From Roseinatronobacter monicus (lineage in GTDB: Bacteria > Pseudomonadota > Alphaproteobacteria > Rhodobacterales > Rhodobacteraceae), in the NCBI RefSeq assembly GCF_006716865.1, contig NZ_VFPT01000001.1, positions 3,467,001 to 3,531,000 on the forward strand: a stretch of DNA of 64,000 nt, written 5' to 3'. Made by a program: the position numbers and the translations under genes. The notes beneath the pieces were generated by a model. The model did not search any database, had not been told where the DNA came from, and worked only from the letters and a program-made list of their open reading frames with translations. This document shows, one piece after another, positions 46,433-54,105 of the stretch. Each line of letters starts with the position of its first letter. The stretch's first letter is position 1.

Positions 46433-47274
46433 CACACAATCCGCGCATTCTGGTTCTGGGGGCCAGCGGGCGTCTTGGCGCGATTCTTCAGCGGCATTGG
46501 TACGATACAGAAATTCACCCGATCTGGCAGTTCCGCGCGGCCCCAATCGCGCCGCCACCTTTGGGTGAATATCTGGTTTTCGATCCCCTTGAAGGGCCGC
46601 CTGCCCAAACGCCTGTTGATATTGTCTTGGGGCTGGCAGGGATTGTTCCGGGCAAGGGGGCGCTGTCGCGCAACACCGATCTGGCGCTTGCAACTGTCAG
46701 ATGTGCACATGCGCTTGGGGCACGAAATGTGATGTTGTCATCTTCGGCTGCTGTCTACGGTGTGTCAGAACACCCCCATCGCGAAGACGTGCCAGCATGC
46801 CCCCTCTCGGCTTATGGGACGGCAAAGCTTGAAATGGAAATCCAAGCTCTGGCGCTTGCGCAGCACTATGGGATAGAGGCAACGGCGCTGCGGATCGGCA
46901 ATGTTGCAGGGGCAGATGCGCTGCTTGGCCAATCTGGATCATTCCGCATACTGGACCGGTTCGACAGCGGGCAAGGGCCTGTCCGGTCCTATATCGGACC
47001 AAACGGCCTGAGCACCGTTTTGCAGGCTCTGATGCGCAAAGCGTGGTCAGGCGCAACGCTGCCGAAGCATCTCAACATAGCGTTAAAGCGAGGGGTCGCT
47101 ATGGAAGATCTTTGCCAGGCGGCCGGTCTGGACGTGACATGGCAGCCTGCGCCAGAAACTGCTGTGGAAAAGGTTGTGCTGGATGTCACGCGTCTGGTGG
47201 GCTTGGTGCCGGTTCCAGAGGCGCGCGCGAAAGCGGTTGTGGCGGATTGGCGCGCAGACTGGGACAAGCAATGA
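46429..47274 (+). CDS. NAD-dependent epimerase/dehydratase
   Basis: A 281-residue short-chain (extended-SDR-like) sugar-nucleotide enzyme: Rossmann motif VLGASGRLGAI, active-site region SSSAAVYG and YGTAK as the YxxxK pair. The GTG start overlaps the preceding stop (GTGA), indicating coupling. It probably modifies a nucleotide sugar for the same polysaccharide. Substrate not predictable. Confidence 0.82.
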   Translation: MTHNPRILVLGASGRLGAILQRHWYDTEIHPIWQFRAAPIAPPPLGEYLVFDPLEGPPAQTPVDIVLGLAGIVPGKGALSRNTDLALATVRCAHALGARNVMLSSSAAVYGVSEHPHREDVPACPLSAYGTAKLEMEIQALALAQHYGIEATALRIGNVAGADALLGQSGSFRILDRFDSGQGPVRSYIGPNGLSTVLQALMRKAWSGATLPKHLNIALKRGVAMEDLCQAAGLDVTWQPAPETAVEKVVLDVTRLVGLVPVPEARAKAVVADWRADWDKQ

Positions 47275-47927
47275 CACCCATAAAACGCCTGTTTGATCTA
47301 TTGTTTGCCTGCGTTCTGGCACCCGGAGCCGCAGCTTTGATGGTTTTCCTCGCGTGTTGGCTGTGGGTGCGACAGGGGCGCCCAGTCTTTTTTGGCAGTG
47401 AACGCATGCGGAGTGTCACACAGCCCTTCACCCTATGGAAATTGCGCAGCATGACAGTGGTTGCGACCGATAGCGGTGTCTCTGGCGGGGACAAGGCCGC
47501 ACGGGTGACACCTGTAGGGCGGGTCTTGCGCCACACACGACTGGATGAGTTGCCGCAACTGTTCAATATTTTGCGCGGCGATATCAGTTTTGTCGGCCCC
47601 CGCCCGCCCTTGCGCCAATATGTCGAACGCTGCCCGGAAATCTATGCGCAAGTGCTGCGCTCAAGACCCGGCGTGACGGGGCTTGCAACGCTTGTCTTTG
47701 CATCCCACGAGCAACGCCTGCTGGCCCGCGCGCGCACCCCGGAGGAGACGGATGCCATTTATGTGCGCCTGTGCATTCCGCGCAAGGCACAGATCGACCT
47801 GATTTATCAGCGCCGCCGCACAATGCGTCTGGACCTGTGGCTGATCACCCTGACAGTCGCCCGCGTTTTCGGATATGCGCGCATGCGCAGGCTGCCACGC
47901 GACTGGAAGGGACTGGCGCGAAAATAG
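47271..47927 (+). CDS. Sugar-phosphate transferase initiating glycan synthesis
   Basis: A 218-residue bacterial sugar transferase (WcaJ/PglC-type catalytic core). One N-terminal membrane segment (FDLLFACVLAPGAAALMVFL), then GRPVFFGSERM, RLDELPQLFNILRGD and FVGPRPPLRQYVE, the family's signature. It transfers a sugar-1-phosphate to undecaprenyl phosphate, the first step of repeat-unit assembly. ATG at 47271 overlaps the epimerase stop as ATGA. It lacks the extra N-terminal helices of large PGTs. Confidence 0.92.
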   Translation: MTPIKRLFDLLFACVLAPGAAALMVFLACWLWVRQGRPVFFGSERMRSVTQPFTLWKLRSMTVVATDSGVSGGDKAARVTPVGRVLRHTRLDELPQLFNILRGDISFVGPRPPLRQYVERCPEIYAQVLRSRPGVTGLATLVFASHEQRLLARARTPEETDAIYVRLCIPRKAQIDLIYQRRRTMRLDLWLITLTVARVFGYARMRRLPRDWKGLARK

Positions 47928-47946
47928 GCCCGCAACCTGACCTCGG

Positions 47947-48810
47947 TCAGATCGCGGCCTTGCGGCTTTCATCAATATAGATTTCGCGCAAGCGCAGCGC
48001 CAGCGGCCCCGGAGTGCCTGCGCCCAGTTTTGCGCCGTCAATTTCCACCACTGGCATGACAAATGTGCTGGCTGAGGTCACGAAGGCCTCATCCGCTGAT
48101 TTCGCCTCTTCCACGGTGAAGCTGCGCTCTTCGACGGGCATTTGCGCCTCTTGTGCGAACCGCAACACGGCGACGCGGGTGATTCCGTGCAGGATGTCAT
48201 TGGACAGCGCACGGGTGATGATGCGGCCATCCTTGATGATATAGGCGTTGTTCGACGTGCCTTCGGTGATTTCGCCGTCCTGTACCATCCACGCATCATC
48301 TGCGCCTTGCTTGATCGCCATCATCTTGCCCATGCTGGGGTAAAGAAGTTGCACCGTCTTGATATCGCGCCGCCCCCAACGCAGGTCGTCGATGGTGATA
48401 ACCTTGATGCCCTTTTTCGCTTTCGGGCTGTCGACCAGTGCAGGGTTGGATTGCGTGAACAGCACGACAGTGGGTTTGGTGGTTTCAGGGTCTGGAAACA
48501 CAAAATCTCGGTCGCCGGGTGCCCCGCGCGTGACTTGCAGATAGATCATCCCCTGATCGACCGCGTTTTGCGCAACAAGCTGGCGATGCACTTCCAACCA
48601 TGTTTCGCGGTCCATTGGGTTTTCGATGCCCAGCTCGTCCAGGGAGCGCTGCAACCGGGTGAAATGCCCGTCAAAATCGATCAGTTTGCTGTCGATAACG
48701 GTCGTGACCTCATAAACGCCATCCGCCATCAGAAACCCGCGGTCAAAGATCGAGATTTTGGCCTCGCCCTCGGGCAGGTAGTCACCATTTACATAGACGG
48801 TGCGGCTCAT
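47947..48810 (-). CDS. dat: D-amino-acid transaminase (class IV aminotransferase)
   Basis: PLP enzyme that interconverts D-amino acids, typically D-alanine and D-glutamate. Length of 287 is normal. It has the YVNGDYLPEGEAKISIFDRG N-terminus, the catalytic Lys in RRDIKTVQLL and the phosphate-binding EGTSNNAYII. It lies one base after ilvD on the same strand and, with dgcA and dgcN further upstream, suggests D-amino-acid use. A branched-chain transaminase role cannot be excluded by motif alone, yet the N-terminus is D-AAT-like. Confidence 0.85.
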   Translation of the reverse strand: MSRTVYVNGDYLPEGEAKISIFDRGFLMADGVYEVTTVIDSKLIDFDGHFTRLQRSLDELGIENPMDRETWLEVHRQLVAQNAVDQGMIYLQVTRGAPGDRDFVFPDPETTKPTVVLFTQSNPALVDSPKAKKGIKVITIDDLRWGRRDIKTVQLLYPSMGKMMAIKQGADDAWMVQDGEITEGTSNNAYIIKDGRIITRALSNDILHGITRVAVLRFAQEAQMPVEERSFTVEEAKSADEAFVTSASTFVMPVVEIDGAKLGAGTPGPLALRLREIYIDESRKAAI

Positions 48811-48811
48811 G

Positions 48812-50653
48812 TCACATTCCTTCGGGCAATTTTCGTACGGCCCCCATGGCCGCCGATGTGGTCAGCGCTGCATAGGCGCGCAGCGCGGTTGTTATTTTGC
48901 GAGGGCGTGGTTTGGCGGGTTTCCAGCCTTTTTCGTCCTGTGCGGCGCGGCGCGCAGCAAGGGTTGCGTCATCCACGGCCAGATGAATGGTGCGGTTTGG
49001 AATGTCGATCTCGATCAGGTCGCCATCCTCCACCACGCCGATCAGCCCGCCTTCATCGGCTTCGGGGCTGACATGGCCAATCGACAGACCGGATGTGCCG
49101 CCTGAGAACCGCCCATCGGTCACCAGTGCGCAATCCTTGCCCAATCCCTTGGATTTCAGATAGCTGGTCGGATACAGCATTTCCTGCATCCCCGGCCCCC
49201 CGCGCGGCCCTTCATAGCGGATGATGACAACCTCGCCCGCCTTGACCTTGCCGGTCAGAATGGCGCTGACAGAATCGTCCTGCGACTCGAACACACGCGC
49301 AGGGCCGCTGAATTTCAGGATCGACGCGTCCACACCGGCGGTTTTCACAATGCAGCCCTGCTCGGCCAGATTGCCAAACAGCACAGCCAGCCCGCCATCC
49401 TGACTGAAGGCATGTGCCTTGGATCGGATCACACCCTTCTCGCGGTCCAGATCGACGCTGCCATAGCGCTTGTCCTGCCCGAACGCCTGCGTGGTGCGCA
49501 CGCCGCCCGGTGCCGCGCGGTAGAAATCATGCACATCGGGGTCACTGGTCCGCGACACATCCCACATATCGAGGGCCATGCTCATGGTTTTGCTGTGAAC
49601 TGTGGGCAAATCTGCGTGCAACAGGCCTGCGCGGTCCAGTTCGCCCAGAATCGACATGATCCCGCCTGCGCGGTGCACATCTTCCATATGCACATCATCC
49701 TTTGCGGGCGCGACCTTGCACAGGCAGGGCACGCGCCGCGACAGGCGGTCGATATCTTGCATGGTGAAGTCAATCTCGCCCTCATGTGCGGCGGCCAGCA
49801 GGTGCAGCACTGTGTTGGTTGACCCACCCATCGCAATATCCAGCGACATGGCATTCTCGAACGCCTTGAAAGACGCGATATTGCGCGGCAACGCGCTTTC
49901 GTCATCCTGCTCATAATAGCGCTTGGCCAGTTCCACGATCAGATGACCCGCCCGCAAGAACAGCTTCTTGCGGTCCGCATGTGTGGCAAGGGTCGAGCCG
50001 TTGCCGGGTAGCGACAGGCCCAAGGCTTCGGTCAGGCAGTTCATGGAATTGGCAGTGAACATGCCCGAACACGACCCGCAGGTCGGGCAGGCGGCTTCCT
50101 CAATCGCCTGCACTTGCGCGTCGGTATACTTGTCATCGGCTGCTGCAACCATCGCATCGACCAGATCCAGTGCCTTGTCCACGCCATCGACGTCGATCTT
50201 GCCCGCCTCCATCGGTCCGCCGGACACGAAGATCACCGGTATATTCAGGCGCATCGCTGCCATCAGCATGCCGGGGGTGATCTTGTCGCAATTGGAAATG
50301 CACACCATCGCATCGGCGCAATGGGCATTGACCATATATTCGACCGAATCAGCGATGACTTCGCGCGAGGGCAGGGAATACAGCATCCCGTCATGGCCCA
50401 TCGCAATGCCGTCATCGACCGCAATGGTGTTGAATTCCTTGGCGACACCGCCCGCTTTTTCCACCTCGCGCGCGACCATCTGGCCCAGATCTTTCAGGTG
50501 CACATGGCCCGGCACGAACTGGGTAAAGCTGTTCACAATGGCAATGATCGGCTTGTCCCAATCGCCATCTTTCATGCCTGTGGCACGCCAAAGACCACGG
50601 GCCCCGGCCATGTTGCGACCATGTGTTGTCGTGCGCGAACGGTATCTTGGCAT
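48812..50653 (-). CDS. ilvD: Dihydroxy-acid dehydratase
   Basis: Fe-S enzyme of isoleucine/valine synthesis that dehydrates 2,3-dihydroxy acids. 613 residues. The cluster cysteines are visible in [10 protein letters not shown] and [17 protein letters not shown], and the [14 protein letters not shown] and [16 protein letters not shown] regions are typical. The start is the ATG giving [14 protein letters not shown] at 50653; AGGACA is close upstream. It stands between dgcA and dat. Confidence 0.96.
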   Translation of the reverse strand: MPRYRSRTTTHGRNMAGARGLWRATGMKDGDWDKPIIAIVNSFTQFVPGHVHLKDLGQMVAREVEKAGGVAKEFNTIAVDDGIAMGHDGMLYSLPSREVIADSVEYMVNAHCADAMVCISNCDKITPGMLMAAMRLNIPVIFVSGGPMEAGKIDVDGVDKALDLVDAMVAAADDKYTDAQVQAIEEAACPTCGSCSGMFTANSMNCLTEALGLSLPGNGSTLATHADRKKLFLRAGHLIVELAKRYYEQDDESALPRNIASFKAFENAMSLDIAMGGSTNTVLHLLAAAHEGEIDFTMQDIDRLSRRVPCLCKVAPAKDDVHMEDVHRAGGIMSILGELDRAGLLHADLPTVHSKTMSMALDMWDVSRTSDPDVHDFYRAAPGGVRTTQAFGQDKRYGSVDLDREKGVIRSKAHAFSQDGGLAVLFGNLAEQGCIVKTAGVDASILKFSGPARVFESQDDSVSAILTGKVKAGEVVIIRYEGPRGGPGMQEMLYPTSYLKSKGLGKDCALVTDGRFSGGTSGLSIGHVSPEADEGGLIGVVEDGDLIEIDIPNRTIHLAVDDATLAARRAAQDEKGWKPAKPRPRKITTALRAYAALTTSAAMGAVRKLPEGM

Positions 50654-50713
50654 AGGGCTGTCCTCCAAATTCGCGCAATGCATAGCGCATGCTTAAAGCT
50701 TGGGAAAGAGGGG

Positions 50714-51676
50714 TCAGCCCCAAAGCGCAGGCATGGAGGGATGCACGCCTTTTGCGTCGAATAACAACGGCACCGCACGATCTTCGGCCAGCAACAACGG
50801 TCCATCCAGATCAACCACCTCCGCGCCCTGCGCCACCAGAACGGCAGGGGCCATGGCCAGGGAACTGCCGACCATACAGCCGACCATCACCTTGAACCCT
50901 TGCGCGCGCGCCGCGTCGCGCAGGGCCAACGCCTCGGTCAGGCCGCCGGTCTTGTCGAGCTTGATATTGACCATGTCATATTTGCCGCGCAAGGCAGGCA
51001 GGCTGGCGCGGTCATGGCAGGATTCGTCTGCGCAGACAGGCAAGGGGCGGGCGATCTCGGCCAGCATATCATCCGCGCCCGCAGGCAAGGGCTGCTCCAC
51101 CAGCGCCACGCCCAGACGCAGCAGATGCGGGGCCAGATCACTGTAAACTTCGGCGCTCCAACCTTCATTGGCGTCAATGATGATGCGTGTGTCGGGCGCG
51201 CCGCGCCGCACGGCTTCCAGCCGGGGCATATCATCCGGCGTGCCCAGCTTGATCTTCAGAAGCGGTCTGTGCGCGTGCTTGCGCGCGGCAAGCTCCATCT
51301 TCTCGGGACTGTCCAGCGACAAGGTAAAGGCCGTAATCATGGGCCCCGGCGCACCCAGCCCGGCCAATTCCCAGACGCGCGTGCCAGTGGCTTTCGCCTC
51401 CCAATCCCATAGCGCGCAATCAACAGCGTTGCGCGCTGCCCCCGCAGGCAGCGCGTCTTGCAACGCGGCCCGCGACAGGTCCGACGGCAACCCCTCAATC
51501 TGCGCGCGCACCGAGGCCAGCGTTTCGCCATAGCGCGCATAAGGCACGCATTCGCCGCGCCCATGCGCGCCCTCCCGCGACAACTCCACCGTCAGCACAT
51601 CCGCATGGGTGCGCGATCCGCGCGCGATGGTGAACACCTCGGCCAGCGCGAAACGATCGTCAGAGACATTCAACAT
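50714..51676 (-). CDS. dgcA: N-acetyl-D-glutamate racemase DgcA (dipeptide-epimerase-like enolase superfamily)
   Basis: A 320-residue enolase-superfamily enzyme: LKIKLG supplies the KxK base, IIIDANEGW, VEQPLP and CADESCHD the metal ligands, and NIKLDKTGG the second base. Relatives are called L-Ala-D/L-Glu epimerases, but in the described D-glutamate route the homologue next to DUF1611/DgcN racemises N-acyl-D-glutamate. The neighbour here is exactly that gene, so DgcA is the better name. ATG at 51676 with GGAG 6 bases upstream supplied by the intercistronic repeat. Confidence 0.85.
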   Translation of the reverse strand: MLNVSDDRFALAEVFTIARGSRTHADVLTVELSREGAHGRGECVPYARYGETLASVRAQIEGLPSDLSRAALQDALPAGAARNAVDCALWDWEAKATGTRVWELAGLGAPGPMITAFTLSLDSPEKMELAARKHAHRPLLKIKLGTPDDMPRLEAVRRGAPDTRIIIDANEGWSAEVYSDLAPHLLRLGVALVEQPLPAGADDMLAEIARPLPVCADESCHDRASLPALRGKYDMVNIKLDKTGGLTEALALRDAARAQGFKVMVGCMVGSSLAMAPAVLVAQGAEVVDLDGPLLLAEDRAVPLLFDAKGVHPSMPALWG

Positions 51677-51681
51677 GCCAA

Positions 51682-51747
51682 CTCCATTTTCTTGCCCAAA
51701 ATACTCTGGGGTGAATTGAGCCGAAGGCGAAAGAGGGGCAAAGCCCC
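51682..51747 (-). repeat. Interspersed intercistronic repeat, copy 2
   Basis: Between dgcN and dgcA. On the minus strand: hairpin GAGGGGC-TTT-GCCCCTC, variable arm, then CACCCCAGAGTATTTTGGGC and AAGAAAATGGAG reaching the dgcA ribosome-binding site. It matches copy 1 (27773-27841) in the order of parts and nearly base for base over about 25 bases around AGAGTATTTT. Confidence 0.7.
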
Positions 51748-52749
51748 TCAAACTTCCGCCAGCGCATCCACCAGACGCGCAGCGCCATGGCGGAACGGGT
51801 CCACAGTCGGCAGGCCCATGCGCGCTTCAACCTGTTCGCAATAGTCCAGCGCCTCTTGCTCTGACATGGCGGCGGTGTTGATCGAAATGCCCACCACCTG
51901 ACAGGCAGGGTTTGCCACGCGCGCCAGATGCAGGGCAGTGTCGCGCAGGTCTTCCAGCGAGGGCAGGGCATAGCCGGGCAGGCCGCGCATATGCGTGCGT
52001 GTCGGCTCGTGGCTCAGGATCAGCGCGTCGGGCTGGCCGCCATGGATCAGCGCCATGGTCACACCGGAATAGGAGACATGAAACAGCGATCCCTGCCCCT
52101 CGATCAGGTCCCAATGGTCGGGGTCATTGTCCGGCGTCAGCCATTCCACCGATCCGGCCATGAAATCGGCGATCACCGCATCCAGCGGCACACCGTCGCC
52201 GGTAATCAGAATGCCGGTCTGGCCTGTGGCGCGGAAACTGGCTTTCATGCCGCGCGCGATCATCTCGCGTTCCATGCACAGCGAGGTGTACATCTTGCCA
52301 GCAGAACAGTCGGTGCCCACAGCAAGGCAGCGCTTGCCGGTGCGTTTCTCGCCATTGGCGATGGGATATTTGACGGCAGGCACGCGCACGTCATGCAAGC
52401 TGCGGCCCGTGGCTTCGGCCACGGCTTTCAGGTCAGGCTCGTCGCGCAGCAGGTTGTGCAGGCCAGAGGCCAGATCAAACCCTTCCTCAAGTGCGGTGAC
52501 CAGCACCTTTTTCCATGCGGCCGAAATGATCCCGCCCCGGTTCGCAACCCCGATAACAAGGGTCTTGGCACCCGCGGCCTTGGCCTCGGCCAAAGTCATG
52601 TCGGGCAGGCGCATATCGGCCTTGCAGCCCTCCATGCGCAATTGTCCTACGGCGAATTCAGGCCGCCAATCCTTGATGCCTTGGGCAACCTTGGCCGCCA
52701 AAGGGTCGGGCGCATCGCCCAGAAACAGCAGATAGGGGGTCTGAATCAT
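51748..52749 (-). CDS. dgcN: D-glutamate N-acetyltransferase DgcN (DUF1611 family)
   Basis: A 333-residue DUF1611 protein with a P-loop-like GTDCSAGK at residues 145-152, an N-terminal Rossmann-like part (TLVIGVANRGG) and the late ILSHEPTRTHMRG motif. Family members act as D-glutamate N-acyltransferases with DgcA in the described D-glutamate catabolic pathway of marine Proteobacteria. That adjacency is conserved here. ATG at 52749. The promoter probably lies in 52750-53010, shared with the divergent mcl1. Confidence 0.85.
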   Translation of the reverse strand: MIQTPYLLFLGDAPDPLAAKVAQGIKDWRPEFAVGQLRMEGCKADMRLPDMTLAEAKAAGAKTLVIGVANRGGIISAAWKKVLVTALEEGFDLASGLHNLLRDEPDLKAVAEATGRSLHDVRVPAVKYPIANGEKRTGKRCLAVGTDCSAGKMYTSLCMEREMIARGMKASFRATGQTGILITGDGVPLDAVIADFMAGSVEWLTPDNDPDHWDLIEGQGSLFHVSYSGVTMALIHGGQPDALILSHEPTRTHMRGLPGYALPSLEDLRDTALHLARVANPACQVVGISINTAAMSEQEALDYCEQVEARMGLPTVDPFRHGAARLVDALAEV

Positions 52750-53010
52750 GGCAGGCTCCGTTATGAAACATTATATCGAGCGGCAGTCTTGCGCGATTTA
52801 CATTGAATGTTATCGTTTTTTCCGGGGTGAATACCAGAAACTTGCGCAGGTTCTTCGGTGTTTTGGGTGTTCTGCGCAGGAAATATGCACAGCTATCGCG
52901 GCGCTGCGGCAAATTTACTTCGCAGGTGCAGAACGCGCCTTGCACGTATCCGCGCAACAATATATCCCCAGGCGCGAGATAATTGACATTTCCTGACCCA
53001 AAGGTGACGC

Positions 53011-53967
53011 ATGAGCTTTCGCATTCAGCCCACACCCGCAGCCCGCCCCAACCGCTGCCAGCTTTTCGGCCCCGGTTCACGCACCGCGCTGTTTGCCAAA
53101 ATGGCGGCGTCTGATGCGGATGTGATCAATCTGGATCTGGAAGATTCGGTTGCCCCGTCCGACAAGGACAGCGCGCGCGCCAACATCATCGCGGCCACGC
53201 ATGAGGTGGATTGGGGCAGCAAATATCTGTCCGTGCGGATCAACGGGCTGGATACACCGTTCTGGTACCGGGATGTCGTGGAATTGCTGGAACAGTCCAG
53301 CGACCGGCTGGACCAGATCATGATACCAAAGGTGGGGTGTGCGGCGGATGTCTACGCGGTCGACGCGCTTGTCACCAGCATCGAGGCGGCAAAGGGCCGC
53401 AAAAAGCGCATCAGCTTTGAGGTGATTATCGAATCCGCCGCCGGGATCGCGCATGTGGAAGAGATTGCCGCTTCCAGCCCGCGCTTGCAGGCGATGAGCT
53501 TGGGCGCGGCTGATTTCGCGGCATCAATGGGCATGTCGACCACAGGCATCGGCGGGACGCAGGAAAATTACTACATGCTGCGCGAAGGTGCGCAATATTG
53601 GTCCGATCCGTGGCATTGGGCGCAGTCGGCCATCGTGGCGGCCTGCCGCACGCACGGGGTTTTGCCTGTCGATGGCCCGTTTGGCGATTTCAGCGATGAT
53701 GAGGGCTTTCGCGCGCAAGCGCGGCGCTCGGCCACGCTGGGCATGGTGGGCAAATGGGCGATCCACCCCAAACAGGTGGCCTTGGCGAATGAGGTTTTCA
53801 CCCCATCTGACGCTGCCGTGGCAGAAGCGCGCGAAATTCTGGAGGCAATGGAAGCCGCGAAAGCCCGCGGCGAGGGGGCCACGGTTTACAAGGGGCGGCT
53901 GGTCGATATTGCCTCGATCAAACAAGCCGAAGTGATTGTGCGGCAATCCGAGATGATTGCGGGCTGA
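53011..53967 (+). CDS. mcl1: L-malyl-CoA/beta-methylmalyl-CoA lyase
   Basis: CitE-like aldolase of the ethylmalonyl-CoA pathway that cleaves methylmalyl-CoA to glyoxylate and propionyl-CoA and also acts on malyl-CoA. The 318-residue protein has RCQLFGPGSRTALF, the metal-binding INLDLEDSV with the conserved Glu and Asp, VIIESAAG and LGAADFAASMGM. Its C-terminal tail IKQAEVIVRQSEMI is typical of Rhodobacter Mcl1. The divergent region before it contains three near copies of TGCGCAGG or TTCGCAGG (about 52842, 52872, 52919) whose meaning is unknown. Confidence 0.93.
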   Translation: MSFRIQPTPAARPNRCQLFGPGSRTALFAKMAASDADVINLDLEDSVAPSDKDSARANIIAATHEVDWGSKYLSVRINGLDTPFWYRDVVELLEQSSDRLDQIMIPKVGCAADVYAVDALVTSIEAAKGRKKRISFEVIIESAAGIAHVEEIAASSPRLQAMSLGAADFAASMGMSTTGIGGTQENYYMLREGAQYWSDPWHWAQSAIVAACRTHGVLPVDGPFGDFSDDEGFRAQARRSATLGMVGKWAIHPKQVALANEVFTPSDAAVAEAREILEAMEAAKARGEGATVYKGRLVDIASIKQAEVIVRQSEMIAG

Positions 53968-53992
53968 CAGTTTTTTCCCGACAAGGGGAGGT

Positions 53993-54103
53993 GTGGGGGA
54001 ACAAAGAGGGGCGCGGCATTTGCCGCGCCCCTCTTTGTTCCCCCACTTGCAGCGCCCGACGCTGCGCGTCGGGCGCGCCGCATGGCTTGCGCCATTCGCG
54101 GCC
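53993..54103. terminator. Three consecutive hairpins between convergent mcl1 and dnaE
   Basis: First, a perfect 26-bp stem with a 2-base loop at 53993-54046, containing GGGGGAAC on its left arm. Second, an 11-bp stem GCGCCCGACGC / GCGTCGGGCGC with a 3-base loop at 54052-54076. Third, GCCGC-ATGGC paired with GCCAT and GCGGC, one 2-base bulge, at 54077-54102. They fill nearly the whole gap and can serve as a two-way transcription barrier. Confidence 0.75.
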
Positions 54104-54105
54104 TG

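Noticed and set aside
47043..47270. Upstream extension of the sugar transferase
   Set aside because: It lies inside the epimerase gene and has no transferase sequence.
48142..49071. Plus-strand frame across dat and ilvD
   Set aside because: It spans two well-identified genes on the other strand and has no family features.
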